DNA from: an uncultured Rikenellaceae bacterium
GTDB lineage: Bacteria; Bacteroidota; Bacteroidia; Bacteroidales; Rikenellaceae
Direction: 5' to 3'
Length of the DNA: 64,000 nt
Assembly: GCA_944325305.1 (NCBI GenBank)
Contig: CALUZO010000013.1
Span: 62,001-126,000, forward strand
A program made the position numbers and the translations under genes. This document shows, one piece after another, positions 55,122 to 63,344 of the stretch. Below the pieces are notes generated by a model. The model worked only from the letters and a program-made list of their open reading frames with translations. It did not search any database and was not told the origin of the DNA. The first letter of the stretch is position 1. Every line of letters starts with the position of its first letter.

Positions 55122-56771
55122 ATGGCAATATACACACTCCGCGACCTTTATATTCAAAGCGTCGGCAGCTATGCCTCGCGCTGCATGTCTTCGATGTACG
55201 GTGGCGAGTCTCAGACTTATGCCGGATTCTCCGATAAAGTCGAAGCCACAGCCGAACTATTCCGCCTGGCAGGACTTTCGTCAGGAGACAAGGTCGCTCT
55301 GCTGAGCAATAATATGCCGAACTGGGCTGTTTCCTATTTTGCGGCTGTTACCTCGGGGTTGATCATAGTGCCTATATTGCCAGATTTTTCCACGCCCGAA
55401 CTGGACATGATAATCAAACACTGCGGCGCTAAAGCCCTGTGTTGTTCCGATAAACTCTATACGAAGGTGTCGAAAGAGACCATCGACGGTCTCAATGTAG
55501 TGCTCAGAACAAAAAACTGCGGAATCACCTACATGAAAGAGGGTGTGGAGCCCGGTAAATTCACTCCGCCCAAGCCGGATGACGTCGCTGCCATTATCTA
55601 TACCTCGGGAACGACCTCGAAACCTAAGGGTGTGATGCTCACACATGCCAACCTCGTAGCGCAGATAGAGATGGACTATGATCTGTTCAATGTTTTTCAG
55701 TCGGATGTATTTCTGTCGATACTGCCTCTGTCGCATACTTACGAGTGTTCGCTGGGAATGTTGCTGCCTTTCTATTCCGGTGCGTCGGTCGTTTACCTCG
55801 ACAAACTTCCCACCGCATCCACCCTTATGCCGGCCATGCGAGATGTGCGTCCGACCATAATGCTCAGTGTGCCGCTGATCATAGAAAAAATATACAAAAG
55901 TCAGGTTAGGGCGAAGTTCATGAAGAACGAAACGCTCAAGAAGATGTATGGCTGGCCCTGGTTCCGCAAACTGGTACATCGCATGGCAGGAAAGAAGTTG
56001 CGTGCGATATTCGGGGGCAGACTGCGTTTCTTCGGTATAGGCGGGGCGAAACTCGATTTCGATACCGAACAGTTTCTCGTCGAATCGAAAGCTCCATACG
56101 GCATCGGATATGGACTTACGGAAACGGCTCCATTGCTGGCGGGTGGCGTTCCGGGGAATATCAGGTTCCGTTCTACGGGCAAGATTCTCAGCCGTATCGA
56201 AGCGAGACTCGAAAACCTTAACGTGGAGACCGGAGAGGGTGAAATAGTGGTGCTCAGTCCAAGTACGATGAAGGGGTATTATGAGAATCCTTCGGCCACG
56301 AAAGATGTCTTCACCGAAGACGGATGGTTCCGTACCAAGGACATAGGACGTTTCGATAGCGAGGGGAATCTCTATATTCTCGGAAGAGTGGGAAACATGA
56401 TAGTCGGACCGAACGGGGAAAATATCTATCCGGAAGAGATAGAGTCGGTTATAAACAGCCATTTTCTCGTTACGGACTCCATTGTCAAGGAGAATAACGG
56501 GAAACTGATTGCCCATGTGCATTTCAACAGGTTTGAGTTGGAACGACGTTACCACGATCTGAAAGACAGTATCAACTCACGCATGGCTGAGATTCGGTCG
56601 GAGTTGAAGGCGTATGTCAATTCCAAGGTGAGCAAGTCGTCTCAAATAGCCGAAATAGAGGAGCAGGAAAACGGGTTCGAGAAGACTCCGACGCAAAAGA
56701 TCAGACGTTTCAAATACGTTAATCCCAAGCCTCTTAAAAAAGTTAATGAGAACCCGAAAAAGAAACAGTAG
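55122..56771 (+). CDS. Long-chain acyl-CoA ligase (AMP-forming)
   Basis: 549 aa ANL-superfamily enzyme. P-loop-like motif IIYTSGTTSKPKGVMLTHANL, the ALGYGLTET-type segment IGYGLTETAPLLAGG, and GWFRTKDIGRFDSEGNLYILGRVGNMIV contain the adenylation core motifs. The C-terminal Lys that drives adenylation is in the segment ending EKTPTQKIRRFKY. Probably activates fatty acids to acyl-CoA at the membrane; chain length not readable. The tail is Lys-rich. ATG 55122 starts AIYTLRDLYIQS. Ended by the terminator at 56838-56889. Confidence 0.93.
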   Translation: MAIYTLRDLYIQSVGSYASRCMSSMYGGESQTYAGFSDKVEATAELFRLAGLSSGDKVALLSNNMPNWAVSYFAAVTSGLIIVPILPDFSTPELDMIIKHCGAKALCCSDKLYTKVSKETIDGLNVVLRTKNCGITYMKEGVEPGKFTPPKPDDVAAIIYTSGTTSKPKGVMLTHANLVAQIEMDYDLFNVFQSDVFLSILPLSHTYECSLGMLLPFYSGASVVYLDKLPTASTLMPAMRDVRPTIMLSVPLIIEKIYKSQVRAKFMKNETLKKMYGWPWFRKLVHRMAGKKLRAIFGGRLRFFGIGGAKLDFDTEQFLVESKAPYGIGYGLTETAPLLAGGVPGNIRFRSTGKILSRIEARLENLNVETGEGEIVVLSPSTMKGYYENPSATKDVFTEDGWFRTKDIGRFDSEGNLYILGRVGNMIVGPNGENIYPEEIESVINSHFLVTDSIVKENNGKLIAHVHFNRFELERRYHDLKDSINSRMAEIRSELKAYVNSKVSKSSQIAEIEEQENGFEKTPTQKIRRFKYVNPKPLKKVNENPKKKQ

Positions 56772-56837
56772 TGGTATTCGGGAAAGTTGATAGAGAGCGT
56801 TTGTTGCACATCCCATAGCGGGTGTCGGGTTTAGATA

Positions 56838-56889
56838 TTCAATTCAACGGGGGAGAGACATCATTGATTCTCTCCCCCGTTGAATTGAA
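56838..56889. terminator. Bidirectional terminator after the acyl-CoA ligase
   Basis: Perfect 21-bp stem, arms 56838-56858 and 56869-56889, 10-nt loop; GC core GGGGGAGAGA with A/T-rich ends, serving the ligase and the convergent secreted protein. Confidence 0.85.
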
Positions 56890-56927
56890 ATTGCGCTTTC
56901 TCGGAGCTCCGTTAATTTTGTTGCGCT

Positions 56928-57809
56928 CTATTTTGCAATCAACTCGAGCAGCAGGACATCCTTGCGTGCATCTACTCCAAGGAGTTTGTAATTTTTTTCA
57001 CCCGTACTGAATATTTCTCCTTCGTCGTAGAGGCTGTCTCCCAGAGGCTTGTTCTCGTCGAATCCGGTGGCGATAACAACATCCGAGAAATCGGCGTCAG
57101 TTGAGTTTTCCTGAGCGATGCCTATTTGCGTACCGTCGAGTTCGGTTGTGGCATATACTCCGATATTGTATAAAAGATCGTCTCCCTCGTCGGGCATGAA
57201 CATCGAAACGGGCAGACTGTCGGCTACGATCTTATCGTTATACATGCGTTCGTATTGCACCCAAACCATATAGTCAGGCTGCATCTTTTCTCCATTTCCG
57301 TTATCGATGACCATCGTATATGAGGGTCTCATTATATTCATTATGCCGTCATCGCTCATGTCGGAGTTGTTGTTGCAATCGACGACGACAACGCATCCGG
57401 TAGGATTGAGACGGTAAGCAAAAGAGACATAGCATTTTACAGGCTCTTTCGACAATGTCTCCTGGTTTACGCCGAGAGATTCCAGTTTGCTCTGGAGCAT
57501 ATTTTCGTCGATCTTGCCTTCGTTGAATAATTGGTAGTATAGCTGGGCTTCGTCGAAAACTATTATTCCCGAGACATACTCTTCGCCCCACCGAGGGGAT
57601 ATACCTGTTATCTCCGGGTATGCAGATTCGGGGATATCCGAACCTTCGGCCCCTTTGACTGGCATCGGAAGATATTCGGCTATATTCTGAAACGGTCCGT
57701 TTCCCTTATGTTGGGTAATCGGTAGCTCTATGATGTTCGTGTCGGCAACCTGGGCTAACCCCATGAAAGGCAAAATAATTGCTGAGATAATTAGGATTTT
57801 GATTTTCAT
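56928..57809 (-). CDS. Hypothetical secreted protein
   Basis: 293 aa, family not recognised. MKIKILIISAIILPFMGLAQV is a signal peptide. The mature protein is acidic, with repeated Asp/Asn/Glu segments (VVVDCNNNSDMSDDG; MFMPDEGDDLLYN; DENKPLGDSLYDEGEIFS) that could bind calcium, although no exact EF-hand is present. The frame opens at 57863, but the signal peptide fixes ATG 57809. Divergent from the flippase-like gene. Confidence 0.75.
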   Translation of the reverse strand: MKIKILIISAIILPFMGLAQVADTNIIELPITQHKGNGPFQNIAEYLPMPVKGAEGSDIPESAYPEITGISPRWGEEYVSGIIVFDEAQLYYQLFNEGKIDENMLQSKLESLGVNQETLSKEPVKCYVSFAYRLNPTGCVVVVDCNNNSDMSDDGIMNIMRPSYTMVIDNGNGEKMQPDYMVWVQYERMYNDKIVADSLPVSMFMPDEGDDLLYNIGVYATTELDGTQIGIAQENSTDADFSDVVIATGFDENKPLGDSLYDEGEIFSTGEKNYKLLGVDARKDVLLLELIAK

Positions 57810-57914
57810 GTCTTTTTTATTTACAAAAGTGATAAAAATGGTTTCGAATAGAGGTTTTGACAATATTATGAAACATGTGATGCTGTTATATTTTCGTATA
57901 CATGTTTAAAGAGC

Positions 57915-57922
57915 TATATTTG
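57915..57922 (+). promoter_or_regulatory. -7 element of the flippase-like gene
   Basis: TATATTTG, 27 bp before the GTG at 57949. Confidence 0.45.
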
Positions 57923-57948
57923 CTGTCACTCAAAATTATTCATTTCCC

Positions 57949-59154
57949 GTGCTAATTTGCCCAAAAAAAGATGAAACGGACAATTCCACCTGTGAACCGA
58001 CTCACGGGCGGTGTGACGTGTCAGAGCATGTCGTTCCGGAACGTGATTCGGCTGAAGGGATGGAGGAGGGAGCTGCTCTTGGCAAGATCAAACTTCGCAA
58101 GGCCGTCTATCCGATAATTATAGGTCTTGCCGTTGTCGGGTACATGTTCTGGAGAGATTTCGATCCGGAGGTCTTCGATGATATAGCTTTTTCGTGGATC
58201 TCGATATTCTGGTTGCTGGTGGCATTTCTGTGCATGTTCGGCCGCGATCTGGGATATATTATCAGACTCAGGGTATTGAGTGGAGGTCAACTTTCGTGGC
58301 GTCAGGCACTAAGGGTGATAATGTTGTGGGAGTTTACCTCGGCAGTCACGCCTTCGGCTGTGGGAGGTACGAGCGTAGCCATAATATACGTCCACAAAGA
58401 GGGAATAGGATTGGGTCGTAGTTCGGCCATAGTGATGCTGACATCGTTTCTCGACGAGTTGTATTTCATAGTGATGTTCCCGCTGGTAATTGCCGTTGTG
58501 GGTTTCGACAATCTTTTCGATATCTCCATGCAGAGCGGCCTTCTGACCAAATCGCTGATGACTTTCGCCATGATCGGCTATGGTTTGAAACTGATCTGGG
58601 TCATTGTTCTTTCCTACGGTCTGTTTATCAATCCGCGCGGTTTGAAATGGCTTTTGATGAAGATATTCAAACTGCGTTTTCTCAGGCGTTGGTACCGCGA
58701 CGTGAACATAGTGGGTACCGACATAATAAACAGCTCGAACGAGATACGCCGAAAGAGTTGGAGATTCTGGTTCAAGTCCGGGTTGGCAACTTTCTTGTCG
58801 TGGAGTTCACGGTATCTTGTTGCCAATGCCCTTGTATTGGCATTTTTTGCAGTGAGCGATCAGCTGCTGCTCTTTGCAAGACAACTTGTGTTGTGGGTTA
58901 TGATGCTTGTTATGCCGACACCCGGCGGCAGCGGTTTTGCAGAACTTTTCTTTACTAAATATTGTGCCGATCTTATAGAGGTTCCTGTTGCATTGCAGGC
59001 CGGTGCCGCGACTCTTATAGCTTTTCTTTGGAGGGGTGTGACATATTACCCTTATCTTGCAATCGGTGCAGTCGTATTCCCGAAATGGTTGGGCCGAAAT
59101 TTTGGGAAAATCGGGAAGATGCGGATTCGCAACAGTGCGACCGGGAGCCGATAG
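57949..59154 (+). CDS. Flippase-like multi-spanning membrane protein (UPF0104/AglD2-MprF type)
   Basis: 401 aa. A hydrophilic N-terminal 50 residues, then at least seven hydrophobic segments. Motifs GGTSVAIIYVHKEG, AVTPSAVGGTS and LVMPTPGGSGFAELFF are typical of the lysylphosphatidylglycerol synthase transmembrane (UPF0104) family, in which the PTPGGxG loop is conserved. There is no C-terminal aminoacyl-transferase domain, so it is not a full MprF; lipid or lipid-linked sugar flipping is the family inference. Start GTG 57949 follows the -7 element at 57915; ATG 58060 is the alternative. Confidence 0.82.
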   Translation: MLICPKKDETDNSTCEPTHGRCDVSEHVVPERDSAEGMEEGAALGKIKLRKAVYPIIIGLAVVGYMFWRDFDPEVFDDIAFSWISIFWLLVAFLCMFGRDLGYIIRLRVLSGGQLSWRQALRVIMLWEFTSAVTPSAVGGTSVAIIYVHKEGIGLGRSSAIVMLTSFLDELYFIVMFPLVIAVVGFDNLFDISMQSGLLTKSLMTFAMIGYGLKLIWVIVLSYGLFINPRGLKWLLMKIFKLRFLRRWYRDVNIVGTDIINSSNEIRRKSWRFWFKSGLATFLSWSSRYLVANALVLAFFAVSDQLLLFARQLVLWVMMLVMPTPGGSGFAELFFTKYCADLIEVPVALQAGAATLIAFLWRGVTYYPYLAIGAVVFPKWLGRNFGKIGKMRIRNSATGSR

Positions 59155-59319
59155 CCATGGCAGATGACACTCACGCCTGTCATGTCTTATGTTGCAAGAT
59201 ATATCAGGTTGAGATATGATTTTCTTTATCGATCCGATCCGAATTGAGCGATTTGCCGGCTGCGGTGGGGGGGGTATCACGTGTCCCGCGATGAGACCCG
59301 AGAGGCGTGACGGGTATCT

Positions 59320-59997
59320 CTATTTTGCCCTGTTGCGGTGTTGTTTGGATTTGCTGTTTGACTGATTGTTCTTGGCGTTTTTGGACTTGTTTTGGCGGGA
59401 ATTGGCAAATCCGGTTTTTTTGTAGTGCGCCGAAGCATTTTGTTTGTAATCGCTTTTGATATTGTTTATTGCATCCTCGTCTACAAAAATAGCATTATCG
59501 GACAACCTCTTGATGTCTTTTATTATGACTTCGTTGTTTGGATGCTCCTGGTTGTACTCGTAACTTTTGACCCTCATATAGCGGGCAACGTTAGCCAGAA
59601 CCTCTTCCACTGCCTGGGAGTCATCCTTATCCTTAAGAGACTTGATTATGTTTTCAACATTCTTACCATAGTGTTTTATGGTTATCTTCTTGTCCGGATA
59701 TTTCAACTTTTCCGGCATTGGAGCGAGTGTGGCGGCGGTTGGAATGGGGTATGGGGAGTCTACGTCGAGTGAAAAACCTGACATGATGAACATGTGATCC
59801 CAAAGTTTATGATTGAAGTCCGCAGTGTCCCTGAGCAGCGGATTTAGATTGCCCATAACGCTTATCACGGCGCGTGCCTGTTTGTTGCGCTCTTCGCGAT
59901 CCTCTATGGAGGACAAATAGTCCACCATTTCGTGTATATGGCGGCCGTATTCGGGCAGCTGGAGCTTCTTGCGCTCGTAATTATAGTTTTTCTTCAT
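59320..59997 (-). CDS. DUF4290 domain protein
   Basis: 225 aa, conserved in Bacteroidota, function unknown. The body (NYERKKLQLPEYGRHIHEMVDYL...LWDHMFIMSGFSLDVDSPYP) matches DUF4290, followed by a low-complexity, basic Asn/Lys/Ser tail of about 45 residues. In relatives this gene lies next to murA; here murA is nearby but a sigma-54 activator gene lies between. ATG 59997 preferred over 60012 because the family begins MKKNYNYE. A -7 element lies at 60118-60125. Confidence 0.88.
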   Translation of the reverse strand: MKKNYNYERKKLQLPEYGRHIHEMVDYLSSIEDREERNKQARAVISVMGNLNPLLRDTADFNHKLWDHMFIMSGFSLDVDSPYPIPTAATLAPMPEKLKYPDKKITIKHYGKNVENIIKSLKDKDDSQAVEEVLANVARYMRVKSYEYNQEHPNNEVIIKDIKRLSDNAIFVDEDAINNIKSDYKQNASAHYKKTGFANSRQNKSKNAKNNQSNSKSKQHRNRAK

Positions 59998-60117
59998 GTG
60001 TAAGTTGTTCAAAACCAGAAAAATGCCATTGGATTGTGTGTCCGGGCATATTTGATCAATATGAAAAAGTAGATTTGTTGATAGTTAGCCGACCGGCAGA
60101 CGACACATCTAAAGAGA

Positions 60118-60125
60118 CAAAATTA
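60118..60125 (-). promoter_or_regulatory. -7 element of the DUF4290 gene
   Basis: TAATTTTG on the minus strand; TTAG is 20 bp upstream. Overlaps the divergent promoter region of the sigma-54 activator. Confidence 0.4.
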
Positions 60126-60146
60126 GATAATGTGTCAGGTAATTAC

Positions 60147-60154
60147 TAACTTTG
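60147..60154 (+). promoter_or_regulatory. -7 element of the sigma-54 activator gene
   Basis: TAACTTTG, with TTAG 20 bp upstream (60123-60126), giving a leader of about 80 nt. Confidence 0.45.
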
Positions 60155-60238
60155 TTCCAAAAGTATATGGATTTTATAAAAAAAGCAAATAGTTAAATAT
60201 TTTATTGTATATTCGTTACATAAAATCTTATTATTGGA

Positions 60239-61432
60239 ATGACTAAGATTTTAATAGTCGACACGCAACGCAGCATCCGCAACATCCTTCGTGAAAGGCT
60301 TGAATTCGAAGGACACTCTGTTGAAACAGCGGAAAACCTGCAGGAGGGCCTCGCCATCTATGATAAAAAGGGATGCAGTCTGGTTATCGTCGAAAATGTG
60401 TTTATGTATGAATTCCTCGAAAACGGAGGGCGTTTTACCGGACGAACTCCTATCATAGTTTCATCCGGCGATCCGCAAATCAGAGAGGCCGTATTTGCGA
60501 TTAGGAATGGAGCCTACGACTATATGGGAAAACCTATGGACATGAATCTGCTCTTGACCTCCATCAAGGAGGTGTGTTCGGAAAAGAAAGCAGATGGAAA
60601 CGGTAATCGTTCTCAGGTGGCGGCTTCGGTAGTGTTCAGGAAACCCAAGAGCCAGCCTAAATGCGGAGTCCAGGAAATAGTAGGGGAGTCTAACGAAATA
60701 ATGTTCGTCAAGAAACTTATCGAAAAGGTCGCTCCATCCGAAGCCCGTGTCCTTATCACGGGTCCCAATGGTACCGGAAAAGAACTCGTGGCCAAATGGC
60801 TGCATGAAAAGAGCCTGCGTGCAGGCGGCCCCTTTGTTGAGGTAAACTGTGCAGCTATCCCATCAGAGCTTATCGAAAGCGAATTGTTCGGCCATGAAAA
60901 AGGTGCGTTTACGTCGGCTATCAAAATGCGCAAGGGTAAATTCGAACAGGCTCATGGGGGGACATTGTTTCTGGATGAGATCGGCGATATGAGTCTTTCG
61001 GCTCAGTCAAAGGTGCTCAGGGCTTTGCAGGAAAACAAAATAACGCGTGTCGGCAGCGATGTGGATATAAATGTGAACGTAAGGGTGGTTTCGGCAACGA
61101 ACAAGAACCTTAGGGAAGAGATACAGAAAGGGAACTTCCGCGAAGACCTTTACCATCGCCTGAGTGTGATAGTTATCAGGGTCCCTGCTCTTGTAGACCG
61201 TATAGACGATATCCCTTTGCTGGTCGATCATTTTGTGGGGAAAATCTCGGAAGAGTACGGCATAAATCCGAAACCAGTCAAACCGGATGCCATTGCCGAA
61301 CTGCAATCCTTTGCATGGACAGGCAATATTCGTGAATTGCGCAACGTGATGGAGCGTCTTATCATCCTGAGCGGAGACGAAATAACGCGGGATGATGTCA
61401 GGGCTTACGCCAGTTCGGTAGTGCGCCAGTAA
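60239..61432 (+). CDS. Sigma-54-dependent activator with pseudo-receiver domain
   Basis: 397 aa, NtrC-like order: receiver fold (about 1-115) and sigma-54 AAA+ domain (about 145-385). AAA+ motifs: Walker A GPNGTGKE (175-182), sigma-54 contact loop GAFTSA (222-227, canonical GAFTGA), Walker B GGTLFLDEIGDM, arginine-finger region FREDLYHRL. The receiver keeps Lys98 (GKPM) but has Glu52 where the phospho-accepting Asp belongs, and Asp8-Thr9 instead of the acidic pair, so phosphorylation is unlikely and Glu may mimic it. No Fis-type HTH follows the AAA+ domain, so DNA binding must come from elsewhere or be absent. Confidence 0.92.
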   Translation: MTKILIVDTQRSIRNILRERLEFEGHSVETAENLQEGLAIYDKKGCSLVIVENVFMYEFLENGGRFTGRTPIIVSSGDPQIREAVFAIRNGAYDYMGKPMDMNLLLTSIKEVCSEKKADGNGNRSQVAASVVFRKPKSQPKCGVQEIVGESNEIMFVKKLIEKVAPSEARVLITGPNGTGKELVAKWLHEKSLRAGGPFVEVNCAAIPSELIESELFGHEKGAFTSAIKMRKGKFEQAHGGTLFLDEIGDMSLSAQSKVLRALQENKITRVGSDVDINVNVRVVSATNKNLREEIQKGNFREDLYHRLSVIVIRVPALVDRIDDIPLLVDHFVGKISEEYGINPKPVKPDAIAELQSFAWTGNIRELRNVMERLIILSGDEITRDDVRAYASSVVRQ

Positions 61433-61770
61433 TCTTCAGGTGAAACGCAGGGGCGCGTAATGTAATATGAGTCCTCCGGATTCCGGGTCGTGTGTCCAAT
61501 TCCGTCGAGGAGGGTGTTTGTCAGGCCCGAATTCCGCCTTTACGCACTCATTTGTACGGTTTTCCGGAATTTAGTCGGGTTTGAATTGCAATTGAATGTG
61601 GGAGATGTGCTGTGCCTTTCCCGGCCGTATGGTTGCACATTTATGCGTAAGCAACCGAATGCGGATGGCAAAAAATATACCTACTCTTTTTTGTGCAGGT
61701 CCCGGATAATATCCTTGTCGGTTTGTCGTAAAATAGTTATTTTTATGCTCAAATAAAACGATATATCAAT
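61433..61770. other. Intergenic region before murA (338 bp)
   Basis: No ORF or RNA recognised. An AT-rich stretch just before murA (61725-61765) probably contains its promoter, with only a weak TATTTTA-type -7 match. Confidence 0.4.
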
Positions 61771-63081
61771 ATGGCTGTATTCGAAGTGTTCGGTGGTCGC
61801 CGGCTTAAGGGAGAGATCGTACCGCAGGGAGCGAAAAACGAAGCTTTGCAGATACTGTGTGCAGTATTGCTGACAAAGGAAAAGGTCACTGTATGCAACG
61901 TCCCCGAGATCGTAGATGTCATGCAGCTTATAGAATTGCTCATTAATCTGGGCGTTGAAGTAGAAAAACTTGGACAAGGAAAATACTCTTTCCGTGCTGC
62001 AGATATCGATCTTGATTACATGAAAACCGACGACTACCGCAGACGTGCTACACGCCTGCGCGGTTCGGTCATGTTGCTCGGTCCGCTCTTGGCGAGGTTC
62101 GGGGTGGGATACCTGCCAAAACCAGGAGGAGACAAGATCGGACGCAGGCGCCTCGATACGCATTTCATCGGTTTCCAGAAGCTGGGGGCTGAATTCGATT
62201 TCGACGCCGGCGAGAATTTTTTCGAGGTACGCGGGAAGAATCTTCGCGGGACATACATGCTGCTCGACGAGGCATCAGTAACCGGAACCGCCAATATCGT
62301 CATGGCGGCAGTGCTGACTCCTGGTTTCACTACGATATATAATGCCGCGTGCGAACCTTACGTGCAGCAGCTATGCAGGATGCTCAACCGCATGGGAGCG
62401 AAAATCTCGGGAATAGCGTCGAACCTGCTGACGATAGAGGGTGTCGACACGCTTGGCGGAACGGAGCATTGTCTTTTGCCCGATATGATAGAGGTTGGGA
62501 GTTTTATCGGCCTGGCTGCCATGACCCAGTCGGAGATCACGATCAAGGATGTCTCGTATCGTGACTTGGGGATAATACCTGCTCAATTTGCCCGAATGGG
62601 AATATGCTTCGAGCAGCGCGGCGACGACATTTATATTCCGCGGCAGGAACATTATGAGATAGAGAGTTTTATCGACGGATCCATAATGACCATAGCCGAT
62701 GCTCCGTGGCCGGGACTCACGCCGGATTTGCTTTCGGTATTCCTTGTGGTGGCGACCCAGGCAAAAGGAGCCGTGCTGATACACCAGAAGATGTTCGAGA
62801 GCCGTCTGTTCTTCGTAGATAAACTGATCGACATGGGGGCGCAGATCATCCTGTGCGATCCGCATCGTGCCACTGTCATAGGCCATAACCACCAAATGAG
62901 ACTGCGCGGTATGTGCATGACATCGCCTGACATACGAGCCGGAGTGGCCCTGTTGATTGCGGCAATGAGCGCCGAAGGACGCAGCGTGATACAGAACATA
63001 GAACAGATAGACAGAGGTTATCAGAATATCGACGGCCGTCTTAATGCCTTAGGTGCCGAAATCATCAGGGTCGATGAGTAG
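61771..63081 (+). CDS. murA: UDP-N-acetylglucosamine 1-carboxyvinyltransferase MurA
   Basis: 436 aa. Transfers enolpyruvate from PEP to UDP-GlcNAc, the first committed step of peptidoglycan synthesis. The N-terminus FEVFGGRRLKGEIVPQGAKNEAL and repeated EPSP-like lobes are typical. In the catalytic loop KPGGDKIGRRRLDTH the residue at the fosfomycin-alkylated Cys position is Asp121 (GAC at 62131-62133). MurA enzymes with Asp here work but are not alkylated by fosfomycin (known for mycobacteria). Length and other motifs are normal. Confidence 0.97.
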   Translation: MAVFEVFGGRRLKGEIVPQGAKNEALQILCAVLLTKEKVTVCNVPEIVDVMQLIELLINLGVEVEKLGQGKYSFRAADIDLDYMKTDDYRRRATRLRGSVMLLGPLLARFGVGYLPKPGGDKIGRRRLDTHFIGFQKLGAEFDFDAGENFFEVRGKNLRGTYMLLDEASVTGTANIVMAAVLTPGFTTIYNAACEPYVQQLCRMLNRMGAKISGIASNLLTIEGVDTLGGTEHCLLPDMIEVGSFIGLAAMTQSEITIKDVSYRDLGIIPAQFARMGICFEQRGDDIYIPRQEHYEIESFIDGSIMTIADAPWPGLTPDLLSVFLVVATQAKGAVLIHQKMFESRLFFVDKLIDMGAQIILCDPHRATVIGHNHQMRLRGMCMTSPDIRAGVALLIAAMSAEGRSVIQNIEQIDRGYQNIDGRLNALGAEIIRVDE

Positions 63082-63186
63082 AACGATGCATTATCGTGTG
63101 TCGGTTTTGCGAACGGCGCTATGTACGATCTGTGTATCAGATATCGATAAGGCGGCCAATAGTCGGCATCAGAACCGTATTGTGTC

Positions 63187-63231
63187 ATTTCAAACGGCTG
63201 ACGGTACGCTGGACCGTCAGCCGTTTGAAAT
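63187..63231. terminator. Hairpin between murA and ruvB
   Basis: Perfect 19-bp stem, arms 63187-63205 and 63213-63231, loop 7 nt. No long T-tract follows, so it may be a weak or bidirectional terminator for the convergent genes. Confidence 0.65.
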
Positions 63232-63344
63232 ATTCAGGTAATTACATGTTTGAATTTTAGGGGGGGCGGATTGTCGTGATTTTCCGGTTTGGCCGGGAAT
63301 CATAAAAAATCCATTTGCATGTTTCGGATCCAATATCCCGGATG

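Noticed and set aside
59264..59275. G8 tract before the DUF4290 gene end, and a G7 tract near 63261
   Set aside because: Both are intergenic and not placed in a promoter spacer or coding start, so phase variation is not supported.
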